Of a stretch of 64,000 nt of DNA, positions 1 through 9,833 are shown one piece after another. The stretch's first letter is position 1; the number at the start of each line of letters is the position of its first letter. Source of the stretch: Opitutales bacterium UBA5694 (GTDB lineage: Bacteria; Verrucomicrobiota; Verrucomicrobiia; Opitutales; Opitutaceae). The position numbers and the translations under genes are program-made. Under the pieces are notes generated by a model. It ran no database searches. It saw nothing but the letters and a program-made list of their open reading frames with translations, and had not been told where the DNA came from. The DNA lies in the NCBI GenBank assembly GCA_002420185.1, contig DIHO01000019.1, positions 62,001 through 126,000 on the forward strand, read 5' to 3'.

Positions 1-1
1 A

Positions 2-241
2 AAGACCTTTGCCATGAATGAAACTGAGATATCGATTGAAGAAGGCAAATGGCACCATGTGGTAATAGAATTGGTGAATAATACATTGAGCCTGACAGTG
101 GATGGGAAGACAATCCAAGGAGAGCACGTAGGATTGTCCGAAAAGAAAAATAATTTTGGCTTTCAGGCAGGAGGTTTTGAAAGTTATATCTACATTGATA
201 ATGTTCGCGTTTACGAAGCCGAACCAAAGACGTGCTTATGA
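2..241 (+). CDS. C-terminal part of a jelly-roll (LamG/DUF1080-like) protein, 5' truncated by the window edge
   Basis: The frame is open to the left edge, so this is probably the 3' end of a longer gene; an internal ATG lies at 14. The visible residues read as the last strands of a concanavalin-like beta sandwich. A GKWHHVVIEL strand is followed by a short strand with VDGK, and the end has the pattern F-x-Y-I-x-I-D-N-V-R-V-Y-E-A. That ending is typical of DUF1080/3-keto-disaccharide hydrolase-type and LamG-type domains, which bind or cut carbohydrates outside the cytoplasm. The enzyme class cannot be decided from about 79 residues. It fits the glycan-degradation context to the right. Confidence 0.5.
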   Translation, partial: KTFAMNETEISIEEGKWHHVVIELVNNTLSLTVDGKTIQGEHVGLSEKKNNFGFQAGGFESYIYIDNVRVYEAEPKTCL

Positions 242-385
242 GCAGAGATTGTGTTTAAAAAAAATTGAAACAATGAGAATGATGGGGTACCTTATTTTTT
301 TGCATCCACGATTCCGTTCATCTTTTTCGGCTACTTAAGGACAAGCAGCCTTACCTGAACAAACAAATAGAAAGAAAACACCAAC

Positions 386-1243
386 ATGCCTTTTCGATTT
401 ACTGGATTTACCGACGAAGCAGAGCGCTCTCTCGACGGACAAATATCGACTCTTCGCGAAGTCGGATGGTCTGCCATCGAGCTACGGCTGATAAACGGAA
501 AAAATATCTGTGATTTCACTGATGAGGAGTGGAAGCAAACCTGGGACTGCTTGCAAAAAGAGCAGATTCAGGTGGTCGGCTTTGGCGGGCAGATTGGGAA
601 TTGGGCGAGGCCTATTGATTCGGACTTCAGTCTAGACATTGATGAATTGAAACGCGTCGCCCCTCGCATGCGTCAAGCGGGAACGAAGTTTCTGCGGATT
701 ATGTCTTATCCCAATGCCGAGTCCAATCCCTTGAGGCGAAGCGAGTGGCGAATCGAAGCCGTTAAACGATTGAAGGAATTGGCGAAAATTGCGGAAGGCG
801 AAGGAATTATTCTGGGGCATGAGAATTGTAGTGGGTATGGGGAGACGCCTGAAGGCTACCTGGATCTGGTGGAAGCTGTGAATAGTCCGGCCCTCCAGTT
901 GATTTTCGACACCGGAAACAATAGTTTGCACGATAACAACACGGAAGTGACTTGGGACTATTACCAGAAATGCCGTGAGCAGATTACCCATGTTCATATT
1001 AAGTGTGCCAAGCCGGGAGAGAATGGGGAGGACTTTGTGACCTGTTATGTGGACGAGGATCCCGTACAAGAGCGGATTTTAAAAGACCTCGGAGCGACAG
1101 GTTACGATGGCTGGCTATCGATCGAGCCGCACATCAAAGCGGCCATACATGCGGGACAGGACGTGGATGATTCAGGAGAAGGGCGGGTCGTTTGGGTGAA
1201 CTTCGCAAAGAGGCTTGAGGGACTGGTTTCGGAGATAGGATAG
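386..1243 (+). CDS. Sugar phosphate isomerase/epimerase-like TIM barrel
   Basis: A 285-residue protein of the xylose-isomerase-like/AP-endonuclease-2 superfamily. It begins with FTGFTDEA and lacks a signal peptide, so it is cytoplasmic. Metal-ligand-like positions seen at strand ends are Glu146 (GHENCSG), Asp175 (FDTGN), His204 (THVHIK) and Glu247 (SIEPH), the usual arrangement for divalent-metal isomerases and epimerases. Members act on ketoses, inosose or sugar phosphates, and the substrate cannot be read from sequence. It lies upstream of nagB on the same strand with a 243-base gap, which fits a sugar-catabolic role. The ATG at 386 is the only start that gives a complete first beta strand. 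Confidence 0.75.
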   Translation: MPFRFTGFTDEAERSLDGQISTLREVGWSAIELRLINGKNICDFTDEEWKQTWDCLQKEQIQVVGFGGQIGNWARPIDSDFSLDIDELKRVAPRMRQAGTKFLRIMSYPNAESNPLRRSEWRIEAVKRLKELAKIAEGEGIILGHENCSGYGETPEGYLDLVEAVNSPALQLIFDTGNNSLHDNNTEVTWDYYQKCREQITHVHIKCAKPGENGEDFVTCYVDEDPVQERILKDLGATGYDGWLSIEPHIKAAIHAGQDVDDSGEGRVVWVNFAKRLEGLVSEIG

Positions 1244-1486
1244 GAAAATCTAGGTAATCAACCTTTAACTAACCGGATACGCTTGGTTTCCTTGATTGCG
1301 TGATCCCGCTTCTCGGGAACATTATAAGAATGGAGGTGCAACGTACTGGATCGTTGAAATCTGTGACATAAGGAGCCCAACTCTCTGTGACTTTTTCGGC
1401 CGCTTTGTGGCAATTATTAAATTGAGATACAAAATTTATTTCGAGGTCTTGCTCTTGGCAAACATGTTTGTATAGATGCGAATTTA

Positions 1487-2218
1487 GTGAAAACGAGTAT
1501 ATTCGAAACGAGAGTTGAAATGGGGAGCATGGCGGCGTCTGCAGGAGTCGCCCGGTTGAAGGACTCCTTGGCGGGGCAAGGTGAGGCATCGATAATCGTG
1601 GCCACCGGTGCTTCCCAGTTTGAGATGCTCAATAGTTTGCGAACGTCCGATCTGGATTGGGGAGCGATCAAGGGATTTCATTTGGATGAGTATATCGGTC
1701 TGCCGGTGACTCACAAAGCCTCGTTTAGGAAGTACTTGAAGGATCGTTTCGTTGATAAGCTCCCAAATCCGATAAACGCATTTCACTTCATTAATGGTGA
1801 AGGAGACCCTCAAGCGGAATGTGACCGAGTGGGAGCTCTCATTCGTAATACGCGAATTGATGTCGCCTTCGTGGGGATCGGAGAAAATGGGCATTTGGCG
1901 TTTAACGATCCTCCAGCGGATTTTGAGACGGAAGATCCCTATATCGTCGTCGATCTCGACGAGGATTGCAGGAAGCAACAATTAGGGGAAGGTTGGTTTC
2001 CAGACTTAGAGTCGGTCCCGAAACAAGCGATTTCTATGTCAATCAAGCAGATTATGAAAAGCAGGGTGATTATCTGTACCGTGCCTGACAAGAGAAAGGC
2101 TAAAGCAGTGAAAAAAGCCCTACAAGGTACGGTTACCCCAGAAGTTCCAGCTTCTATATTACAGACGCATTCCAATTGTCATTTTTTTCTAGATGCCGAA
2201 TCGTCGTCACTCGCGTGA
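1487..2218 (+). CDS. nagB: Glucosamine-6-phosphate deaminase (NagB family)
   Basis: A 243-residue cytoplasmic enzyme converting glucosamine-6-phosphate to fructose-6-phosphate and ammonia. Family landmarks: the HLDEY motif (Asp67, equivalent to the active-site Asp near residue 72 in E. coli NagB), [12 protein letters not shown] at 130-141 with catalytic His136, and [12 protein letters not shown] near the C-terminus. The residue equivalent to E. coli Asp141 is Asn134, as I recall also for Bacillus-type enzymes. The start is GTG at 1487; a later ATG at 1520 would remove the first strand. It would channel amino sugars released from sulfated glycosaminoglycan-like polymers into glycolysis. A paralogous role on another amino-sugar phosphate remains possible. 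Confidence 0.85.
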   Translation: MKTSIFETRVEMGSMAASAGVARLKDSLAGQGEASIIVATGASQFEMLNSLRTSDLDWGAIKGFHLDEYIGLPVTHKASFRKYLKDRFVDKLPNPINAFHFINGEGDPQAECDRVGALIRNTRIDVAFVGIGENGHLAFNDPPADFETEDPYIVVDLDEDCRKQQLGEGWFPDLESVPKQAISMSIKQIMKSRVIICTVPDKRKAKAVKKALQGTVTPEVPASILQTHSNCHFFLDAESSSLA

Positions 2219-2694
2219 GCGTTATTAAATCCGTATTCATCTGAGTTAACGACGCGGCAAAGCGAGAGCCCTACAGATGGTGTCGGATCAGGCCTCAGCC
2301 TGCTCCGACCCTTTTAGGTTACGATTTGTGTCCACTACTTCGACGCCTGTTCCTTCCGTCACCGTCCTTGGAGCGGACCCGGGCGTAGTGCTGCCTTCCT
2401 TTTCCTTGGGATTTCGATCGATCCAATGATGACCGGTTCTTTTAACTGGGTATGATCCAGAACGGGCTGCTTGGCCGCATCGATCAAGTGACTGGTGACG
2501 TCTCATCGATCTTGGGCTGAAAGTGAAACAGGGCTCCGAGCCAGGTGGTCTTGCCGATAAGGTTACGGAGGGAAATGGGCATAGGGTAATCCGTGGCCGT
2601 GTTGTAGTGTAGGCAATGTAGAAATGGGTGTGCCCATACGGGATTAATTACTGATTGATTCTTTGCTGCCTCTCCCGTTGAATCTGCGGTCGTT
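2219..2694. other. Intergenic stretch with hairpin and possible decayed minus-strand reading frame
   Basis: No intact gene is seen. On the minus strand two adjacent frames give protein-like text that joins only with a frameshift near 2490: a stretch with PMPISLRNLIGKTTWLGALF, then one with IDAAKQPVLDHTQLKEPVII. This could be the tail of a decayed gene, but I do not recognise the family. A palindrome sits at 2282-2309. Confidence 0.35.
2282..2309. repeat. Imperfect palindrome (REP-like hairpin)
   Basis: Arms GTCGGA-t-CAGGC and GCCTG-c-TCCGAC flank a CTCA loop, giving 11 paired bases with one mismatch. No T-run follows, so a terminator for nagB is unlikely. It looks like a repetitive extragenic palindrome. 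Confidence 0.55.
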
Positions 2695-3957
2695 ATGCTA
2701 CGGGTTCTTAAATCGATTGGTCCTGCCATTATTGTAACCGCGGTTGTGTTGGGTCCTGGCTCAATTTTGACGAGCTCGAAGGTGGGAGCTTCGTTCGGAT
2801 TGAGTGCCCTTGCCGTAGTTGCGGGCTCGGCTGTTCTGATGATCGCTATGGTCGCACTAGCCGCACGGCTGGGCGTGGTCTATGAAAAAAGCCTGTGTAC
2901 GGAGTTGGCCGACCGATTGGGACGTCCCGTATCCGTTTTGATTGGGGGTGTCTTGTTTACTCTGGTCGCTTTATTCCAGTCGTCCAATAACATCGCTTTG
3001 ATTGGAGGGTTGGAGCCCATGCTAGGAGCCGATACGTTGGGGGAAGGGGCGAGGACAGGCATCTTGATGGTGGTAAATTTTCTTATTATCTTTTGTCTGT
3101 ATTTGTTCAGAAATCTCTACAGTTTTATCGAAAGAGTGATGAAGGTCCTGGTTGGTATCATGATACTGGCATTCTTGGCTAACATGATTGTGGTCTTCTC
3201 AAGTCCTAGAAGCTTCGTCCCCGTAATAAGCGAAGACAGCCATGAATGGTTTCCGTTGCTCGCGATGATTGGCACGACGTTCTCGGTAGCGGGTGCGTTT
3301 TACCATGCCTACTTGGTCAAACAAAAAGGTTGGGGCCTGCACGATATCCGAAAGGGAGTAGCCGATACAGTAGTTAGTATTTCAATACTAGGGCTGCTAA
3401 CCACGGTCATTTTGCTGACAGCGTGGCGAACGTTCTACGGTCATCCCTCGGCGATCGTCCTTTCTTCGGTAGGGGACGTAGCCCGCCAGTTGGAGCCGTT
3501 GTTTGGCAGCTTTGCCAAGGGGATCTTCTGCATTGGAATATTAGCAGGGGCCACAAGTTCCTTCCTAGTTAACGCGATTATAGGAGGTACGGTGATGTCG
3601 GACGCGATAGGGAAAGGGTCGAATTTGGGCGACGCCACTCCTCGTCATCTAACGACCCTCGCTCTCTTAGTGGGAATGGGGGTTGCGATCTCCTCGTTGT
3701 TAAAGGAGGGCAGCGTCGTGCATTTGATTACTTTTGCTCAGGCACTAACGGTGCTCGGAATTCCGGTGCTTGCTCTTGCGTTACTCTATCTGGGAACGCG
3801 TACGGAACTTTCGGGAGAGCGGAAAGTGCCACGTTGGATTCTAGCTGTAGCATCTACCGGGTTTCTCGTGTCCTGCGTGTTGGCCTGGATAACGGCTAGC
3901 AAGGTATACGAAAAAATCGCTTACACGAATGGAGTTTTAAATGTAATAGCAGGATAG
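2695..3957 (+). CDS. Nramp-family-like membrane transporter with altered metal-site motifs
   Basis: A 420-residue inner-membrane protein with about 11 hydrophobic segments. The N-terminus (SIGPAIIVTAVVLGPGSI) aligns with the first helix of Nramp/SLC11 metal-proton symporters. The defining DPGN motif of that helix reads GPGS here (residues 20-23), so the metal-binding Asp and Asn are both absent. In the sixth helix the usual A-x-x-MPH becomes AGAFYHAYL (about 200-207): the Met and Pro are lost and His204 is kept. Nramp-related proteins without the canonical motif are known to carry other substrates, so manganese or iron transport should not be assumed. The start ATG at 2695 directly precedes the first helix. 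Confidence 0.75.
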   Translation: MLRVLKSIGPAIIVTAVVLGPGSILTSSKVGASFGLSALAVVAGSAVLMIAMVALAARLGVVYEKSLCTELADRLGRPVSVLIGGVLFTLVALFQSSNNIALIGGLEPMLGADTLGEGARTGILMVVNFLIIFCLYLFRNLYSFIERVMKVLVGIMILAFLANMIVVFSSPRSFVPVISEDSHEWFPLLAMIGTTFSVAGAFYHAYLVKQKGWGLHDIRKGVADTVVSISILGLLTTVILLTAWRTFYGHPSAIVLSSVGDVARQLEPLFGSFAKGIFCIGILAGATSSFLVNAIIGGTVMSDAIGKGSNLGDATPRHLTTLALLVGMGVAISSLLKEGSVVHLITFAQALTVLGIPVLALALLYLGTRTELSGERKVPRWILAVASTGFLVSCVLAWITASKVYEKIAYTNGVLNVIAG

Positions 3958-4103
3958 GGGAGATCTACTCTGAGTACGCTGTATTTATTGATCTGTGGCT
4001 ACTTTATGTTTTCACCGGTTTTAGTATTGTGTGGATAGCCGATAAGTCCTCGTTGATGGTTTCCCGTTGCGAAAGTCTCCATTCGTGGTCATCACCCCGT
4101 GCT

Positions 4104-5747
4104 ATGTCCAAATTCATCTGCTCTCTTCTTTTGGTTGCTTTCATCGGCCTCCCCTATTCGACAGGGGACGAACGCCCCAATATTATCGTTATCCTCGCAG
4201 ACGACATGGGGTACTCGGATATCGGTTGCTACGGAGGTGAGATTGAAACGCCGAATATCGATGCTCTTGCCGAGAATGGCCTGCGTTTCAAGCAGTTCTA
4301 CAACAGCGCTCGCTGTTGTCCCACACGTGCTTCGTTGATGACCGGGCTCCATCCCCATGAAACTGGGATTGGCCATATGACGAATCCACCTGGAACGCTT
4401 AATCACGATGCGGGCCCCGACTTTCCTAATTACCGGGGGGTCCTCAACAAGGATTGCGTGACGGTTGCCGAGGTTCTGAAGCCGGCAGGCTACGCCACAC
4501 TGATGAGTGGCAAGTGGCATCTCGGGATGGACAGGCATGAGATCCGCCCGCTACAGCGTGGCTTCGAGAAGTACTATGGCTGTCTATCGGGCGCGACGAA
4601 CTTTTTCTATCCCGAACATCCTCGGGGAATGTTCTTTGGGAATGAGCCTATCGAGAATCCGAAGAGTACAACCGACCGACGCTTTTACACGACGGACGCT
4701 TTCACCGACTACGCGATACAGTTTCTCTCTGAAGAGAAGGCAGAACAAGACCGGCCATTCTTCCTCTATCTCGCCTACACCTCGCCGCACTGGCCACTCC
4801 ACGCCCATCAGAAGGAAGTGCAGAAATATGTGGGGAAATACATGATGGGATGGGATAAACTCCGCGAGCAGCGACTCAAAAGGCAAATTGAAATCGGGCT
4901 GATTGATCCGAAGTGGAAATTGTCGGAGCGCCATGACGTTGCGTGGGACTCCCTGGACATCGAAAAGCAGCGGGAAATGGACATGCGAATGGCTTTCTAC
5001 GCTGCCATGATTGACCGAATGGATCAGAATATTGGAAAGCTCGTCGAGCACCTGAAAAAGAACGACCAATATGATAATACACTGATCATCTTTCTGACCG
5101 ACAATGGTGGCTGTGCTGAAGGGGGCACGCTGGGCGGAAAAACGGATCCGTTCGATTTGGGGAAATGGGAAGCGACCTACGGAGCGGGTCCTAGTTATGG
5201 GGGAAATTGGGCGAATGCGTCTAATACTCCTTTTCAAAAGTTTAAGCACTACACGCATGAAGGGGGAATCTCGACACCTCTTGTTGCTCATTGGCCTAAA
5301 GGAATCAAGAGAAGGGGTTCGTTGGTGAGTGATCTGGCCTATCTTCCAGACTTGATGCCAACATTCATTTCATTGGCAAAGGCGACGTACCCGAGCAACT
5401 ACAGAGGGAATGAGATACGGCCGCTCACCGGCGTCTCACTAACAACGATTTTTGAAGGCAAATCGCTTAAGCGAAAAGATCCTCTGTATCTCGAACACGA
5501 AGACAATGCAGCCTTGATTCAAGGCGATTGGAAACTCGTGGGTACAAAAGTTTCCGTTTTCGACGGACCCGATGCGAGTAAATGGGAGCTGTATGACTTG
5601 GAAAATGACCGGACGGAAACGAACGATTTATCAGCAATGCATCCCGAGAAGGTTTCCCAGCTTTCCAAGAAGTGGCTTGCTTGGGCAAACCAAGTCGGTG
5701 TATATCCAAAGCCGTCAAAGAAGAATTTCAAAGACGGCCGGAATTAG
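4104..5747 (+). CDS. Exported family S1 sulfatase (arylsulfatase AtsA-like)
   Basis: A 547-residue sulfatase. I chose the ATG at 4104 because a signal peptide (MSKFICSLLLVAFIGL) starts there; the frame is open from 4029 but the extra residues are not signal-like. Metal-binding Asp33-Asp34 lie in LADDMG. The formylglycine site is Cys71 in CCPTR, followed by ASLMTG. GKWHLG and TDNGG carry further ligands. The segment NTPFQKFKHYTHEGGISTPL is typical of the AtsA-like branch. It hydrolyses sulfate esters after Cys is converted to formylglycine; the natural substrate is unknown. It is followed at 5889 by a Tat-exported barrel protein that may act on the same polymer. Confidence 0.92.
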   Translation: MSKFICSLLLVAFIGLPYSTGDERPNIIVILADDMGYSDIGCYGGEIETPNIDALAENGLRFKQFYNSARCCPTRASLMTGLHPHETGIGHMTNPPGTLNHDAGPDFPNYRGVLNKDCVTVAEVLKPAGYATLMSGKWHLGMDRHEIRPLQRGFEKYYGCLSGATNFFYPEHPRGMFFGNEPIENPKSTTDRRFYTTDAFTDYAIQFLSEEKAEQDRPFFLYLAYTSPHWPLHAHQKEVQKYVGKYMMGWDKLREQRLKRQIEIGLIDPKWKLSERHDVAWDSLDIEKQREMDMRMAFYAAMIDRMDQNIGKLVEHLKKNDQYDNTLIIFLTDNGGCAEGGTLGGKTDPFDLGKWEATYGAGPSYGGNWANASNTPFQKFKHYTHEGGISTPLVAHWPKGIKRRGSLVSDLAYLPDLMPTFISLAKATYPSNYRGNEIRPLTGVSLTTIFEGKSLKRKDPLYLEHEDNAALIQGDWKLVGTKVSVFDGPDASKWELYDLENDRTETNDLSAMHPEKVSQLSKKWLAWANQVGVYPKPSKKNFKDGRN

Positions 5748-5888
5748 TGGAAAGGAGTGCCTTTAAGCTGCGATCTACGGACAATAAAATCGTAGGGTAG
5801 GTAAGGAATGGCTCAGTCCTTTAGCAAATTGAGGCACAGTCGGAAGACTTAGCCAGTGAACCCTCCTGCTCCATAACAATCGAAGAAC

Positions 5889-7043
5889 ATGACTAATCGA
5901 AGAAACTTCATTAAATCTGTTACGGCAAGTGCATTCACCGCGGCTTCATTCCATAATATTTTTTCGGCAACCTCGTCAAAGTCCTACTTCACTCTTGAAA
6001 AGGTTAAAGGGCGATGGCTCTTTAAGGATCCAAAAGGAAACCCGTTTTTCTCAGTCGCCCTAAACCATTTCGATTCCGCTACGCTGCGGTATCCGGAGAA
6101 TGAACACATTTGGAAAGAGAAGTACGGCAATGACCAGATCCGTTGGATTAAGGAAGGGGTGGTTCCGCATTTGAAGGATTGGGGTTTCAATTCCGTAGGC
6201 TGGGTCCAGGAGGTTACCGTGAAGCATCAGGCCCATTCGGCGAACTGGACATACGAGGAGTATCAGGCCTTGAATATGCCGTACTTCCATATGCTGCCGT
6301 TTATCGAAACGCATTCCTGGAACCCATGGCATAAAAACGCCGATCTGCGAAGTTCCGCGTTTGAGGACTGGTGTGATTATGTGGCTCGGAGCAACTGCAC
6401 GCGTTTTCGTGATGATCCCAATCTGGTTGGATACTGGTACTCGGATTGTCCCACTTGGACTTGGCACCGACCGCACAATAAATGGCGGGGTCCCATGTTC
6501 GATCCGGACAAGCTCAAGTCCGAAGCAGGCAGGAAAGAGCTCTACGACTTGGCCCGGCACTATTATCAAGTTACCCACGATGCGATCAAACGCCACGATC
6601 CCAATCACTTAATCATGGGAGACCGCTACGAGGCGAATATGCCATTGCCAATGGAAGTCGTGAATGCCTCCGAAGGCTTAGTTGATGTCATCTCCTTTCA
6701 GGATTTCAAAGACCCGGCAACACATCTAGCGGAATGGCACATGAAGACCGGTCGGCCAGTGCTCTGGGCCGATGGAGCTCAGGGGGTGGAGAAACATGAT
6801 GATTCGGGTCGATATCCAACAGGCAAGTACAAGGAGAATAGCGGTACTTGGTACTCGGAAATGCTAGAAGGCTTGAAAAAAAACAAAGGAGCAGTGGGTG
6901 CCCATCTATGTGGAGCCTATCTACGCAACAGGCAGCGAGCTAGAGGTTTGCTAGGCGAGCAAGAAGAGCCGGATACGGAGAATAACGATCTCATTCGCGA
7001 GGCCAATCAGGGAATGGCCAAGTGGGTGAAGACCTTCGCTTGA
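5889..7043 (+). CDS. Tat-exported (beta/alpha)-barrel protein, agarase/glycoside hydrolase-like
   Basis: A 384-residue protein with a twin-arginine leader: NRRNFIKS (Arg4-Arg5) followed by a hydrophobic Ala-rich stretch. The body resembles agarase-like glycoside hydrolase barrels. GRWLFKDPKGNPFFSVALNH is the usual opening strand, then WGFNSVG, then GYWYSDCPTW (181-190), then DVISFQDF. Where clan GH-A enzymes carry the Asn-Glu acid/base pair after the fourth strand, this protein reads SDCPTW, so catalysis by the classic mechanism is uncertain. Lying 141 bases downstream of a sulfatase on the same strand, it is a candidate glycan hydrolase of the region. The assignment rests on fold-level resemblance only. 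Confidence 0.6.
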   Translation: MTNRRNFIKSVTASAFTAASFHNIFSATSSKSYFTLEKVKGRWLFKDPKGNPFFSVALNHFDSATLRYPENEHIWKEKYGNDQIRWIKEGVVPHLKDWGFNSVGWVQEVTVKHQAHSANWTYEEYQALNMPYFHMLPFIETHSWNPWHKNADLRSSAFEDWCDYVARSNCTRFRDDPNLVGYWYSDCPTWTWHRPHNKWRGPMFDPDKLKSEAGRKELYDLARHYYQVTHDAIKRHDPNHLIMGDRYEANMPLPMEVVNASEGLVDVISFQDFKDPATHLAEWHMKTGRPVLWADGAQGVEKHDDSGRYPTGKYKENSGTWYSEMLEGLKKNKGAVGAHLCGAYLRNRQRARGLLGEQEEPDTENNDLIREANQGMAKWVKTFA

Positions 7044-7224
7044 AATGATCCAAATCTCGATACTAAGGGTGAGAGTCAGTAAAATTGATTTCGCTAATTC
7101 AGAAGCAGTTTTACACCGCGATCTCGAACCCAGTTAATCGCGATGCAAAGCCCTCCTATGCTGCGGGCTCTTCAGCTAAGCGGTTGGTTGAATGTTTATC
7201 TTCTGATGGGCTATTCGGAATAGA

Positions 7225-8722
7225 CTAATTAGTAACTCTCGGCCCTCCGGGTCTTCCTCCGCCAGGTCTAGCCCCTTGTCCTCGTCCCCGGGAACCGGGC
7301 CGTTCAGGTCGAGGGGCGCTAGGATCGTGGTCAAGGTTGACTATGGGAAGCTGGGCACTTATTGACCGTAGGCGATAGTTCATTACCCATACGAGCTTTT
7401 TCAGTTTCTCAGGATGCTTTTTTGCGAGGTCATTCTTCTCGCCGAGATCTTCATATAGATTGAATAGCATGTAGCTGTTGGATCACCAAAATTTGATTAG
7501 CTTTAGGTTTACGGCGATGATAGCCATGCTGGGAACAGAGTCTGGTCCACAGAAGTAGCGTGGGAAATGGAAAAGCGAGGGGACACCATCTCGATCGATT
7601 GGGACTTGCTGGTGAGCAGCGTTACGAGGCTTTAACCTTCTATTTTGTGTGCTACCTTCACTCCGGCTCATTCACAAAAATTTGGGAAAAAATCGCAACC
7701 GGTGACTGACTCTCTACTTTGGCTATTCGCAGAAATCCCGGGACCTGTGACAATCTAGGTAACACTAATGACGCCCTCGTAGAGAGTTGTTTTGCCCATT
7801 TTGATGGGGCGTTGCTCAAGGGGCCAAACCTTGGAATACTGGGCCCGCCGTTGTCCGATATGAAAATCACGTACGTATTGTCGGCGATGTTGAGCCTTTC
7901 GAGTTCCGCCATAACTGAGCCAATGCTAACGTCGAGATTCCATGTTATGCCGGCGAAAGCGGAGTCTTTGTGTCGCTCTCCTTTTGATAGCTCGCCGAAT
8001 TGGGTCTCAGGCTCCGCTTTGGTGGCATTGGGTCCATGAAAAGCGTAGTGAAAAAACTGAAGAAAGAAGGGCCGATTGGCTTCAACATTTTCCCTCAAGA
8101 AGGCGATGCCGCTCACGTTGATTCCAAAAATGCTTTTGGGGTTGTCGGGTCACGAGTCTTTAGGGGTACCGTTCGATGAGGAGCAGTCATGAACATCGGA
8201 TTCATGTTAGCCCGGGCTTCCTTCGCTTAGATGCCATTTGCCAAAGCAGTCACTCGAATATCCAGCCGGCTTCGGTGCTTCGGCGATCGATGTCTCTGAT
8301 TCTGAAAAATCTTGCAGCTGTCTCGGAGGTCGCATCTTGTGAGGAGGTGATTCCAAACTAGATACTGGTGAGTTAATGTGGATCTCAGCTGGGGTCCTTC
8401 CGGTTAATACCGCCGCCCGGCTGGGCGTGCACATTGCAGCAGGGGCATAATCCCCGGAGAATCGCACTCACATGGAAGCACGTTTATCAAGGTTGGGCGT
8501 ATTGTTATAATCGCTTTTGGTGCGCCAGCCTCTGGGTATCATTTCTACTGATGTTCCGGTCCAGTCCTCGTCGTTCGCGAAAATGAAGACAAAATTAGGT
8601 TTGGCTCCGAAAAGCTGAGTAGACGAGATTGTGAGGGTGATAAGGGCTAGTAGTCGGTTTACAGGGGCGTGGGTGAGAAAGAATTTTTTAAAAAAGTATT
8701 TGGATAGAGGGTGGTATAACAA
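7225..8722 (-). pseudogene. Decayed exported family S1 sulfatase
   Basis: Minus-strand sulfatase broken by several nonsense and frameshift changes. The 8722-8471 segment holds a signal-like stretch, then GAKPNFVFIFANDEDWTG and NTPNLDK. After an in-frame TGA (8468-8470) the same frame continues with the formylglycine motif in AAMCTPSRAAVLTG and then FGKWHL. TAA at 8207-8209 and a further stop interrupt before RPFFLQFFHYAFHGPN and VIFISDNGG. A frameshift near 7790 moves GPGISANSQSR into another frame. The last part (7671-7225) reads DGVPSLFHFPRYFCGPDS, a stop, then LFNLYEDLGEKNDLAKKHPE and an Arg/Gly/Pro-rich tail. Original length was about 500 codons, so the gene was once complete. Confidence 0.88.
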
Positions 8723-8924
8723 TCCCCAAATCAGTTCGCACTTCTGTTGCCCAATTAGAGAGCGTATCGGCTATAGAAAATTTGTGTCTACAGATCCGAT
8801 TCGGGATCGGCTGGGGCAGGGGCTGAGCCAGTGAAAAGACTTCTCGCCATGAGTGTAGGATGTTGCGATAGAGAATTCATTGTCGCTGGACCGGGTTTTG
8901 CGTTCCGATCCAAAAAGAGTCTTA

Positions 8925-9833
8925 ATGAAATTCTACCTACTATTCCCACTTTTCAGTAGCGTCACTTTTGTGTTGGCGATGCTACTGCTCAAGCGTGCAA
9001 CAAGCTTCCGAGTCGGGATCTGGCGGACGAGTTTCGTTGTGAATATGGTTACTGCGATACTCTTCCTCGCCCTTCTGCCGCTGGGAGGTCCACCCATCGA
9101 GTTTTCTCTATTGTGGCAGCCGCTTCTGGTAGCAGTAGCTTTCTTCAGTGGCCAAGTGCTAACCTTTCTCGCCTTGGAGAAAGGGGACGTTTCCATCGCT
9201 ACACCAACAATGGGTGTAAAGACGATCTGCGTGGCCTGGTTGAGTGTTCTGGTACTGGGCATTGAAATTCCTTGGGAGCTTTGGCTTTCGGCGGTTCTGA
9301 CATTCGCCGCCATTGGATTGCTGAGTTTTAGACCTGGGCGGAAGTCGAGTGAAACGGTTGGTTCGTTCAGAGAGCCTTCTCCAGTTAGTCGGACCATTTT
9401 AATCGCCTTGCTGGCCGCAATTTCCTACGCCTTGTTTGATGTGCTGGTGCAAAAGTGGGCCCCAGCTTGGGGAGCGGGGAGATTCCTTCCCATCATGCTG
9501 GGTATGTGCGGGGGACTGTCACTGGGCTTTATCCCGCTTTTTAAAGAACCCATCCGGGCCATACCTAAAAAGGCCTGGCCGTGGCTCTTGGGGGGAGGGC
9601 TCTTCATGGGCCTGCAGGCCATTTCGTTGGTCACTTCGATCGGGCTTTTTGGAGATGCCACTTCGATGAATGTTATTTACAGTGCCCGAGGGCTGTGGAG
9701 TGTATTGGCAGTCTGGTTGATCGGTCATTGGTTTCAAAATACAGAGCAGAATCTAGGCGGTGAAGTGATGGGGATGCGCTTGGCCGGGGCCGCAATGATG
9801 ACCGTAGCTATCGTAGTGACACTGATGAGCTAA
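8925..9833 (+). CDS. EamA/DMT-family permease
   Basis: A 302-residue inner-membrane protein with about ten hydrophobic segments, in two halves of five as in the drug/metabolite transporter superfamily. The halves are linked by a short polar stretch (RPGRKSSETVGSFREP). LALEKGDVSIATPTMGVKTI matches the conserved end of the first EamA repeat. The frame opens at a TTG at 8880, but the ATG at 8925 begins right before the first helix and is preceded by a purine-rich AAAAAGAG. Substrates of such permeases range from amino acids to nucleotides and sugars and cannot be told here. It is divergent from the dead sulfatase to its left. Confidence 0.8.
   Translation: MKFYLLFPLFSSVTFVLAMLLLKRATSFRVGIWRTSFVVNMVTAILFLALLPLGGPPIEFSLLWQPLLVAVAFFSGQVLTFLALEKGDVSIATPTMGVKTICVAWLSVLVLGIEIPWELWLSAVLTFAAIGLLSFRPGRKSSETVGSFREPSPVSRTILIALLAAISYALFDVLVQKWAPAWGAGRFLPIMLGMCGGLSLGFIPLFKEPIRAIPKKAWPWLLGGGLFMGLQAISLVTSIGLFGDATSMNVIYSARGLWSVLAVWLIGHWFQNTEQNLGGEVMGMRLAGAAMMTVAIVVTLMS

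Noticed and set aside
632..1069. 145-codon minus-strand frame
   Set aside because: Fully antisense to the sugar isomerase-like gene, which has clear family motifs; no motif of its own.
4584..5291. 235-codon minus-strand frame
   Set aside because: Antisense to the AtsA-like sulfatase; Arg-rich shadow text.
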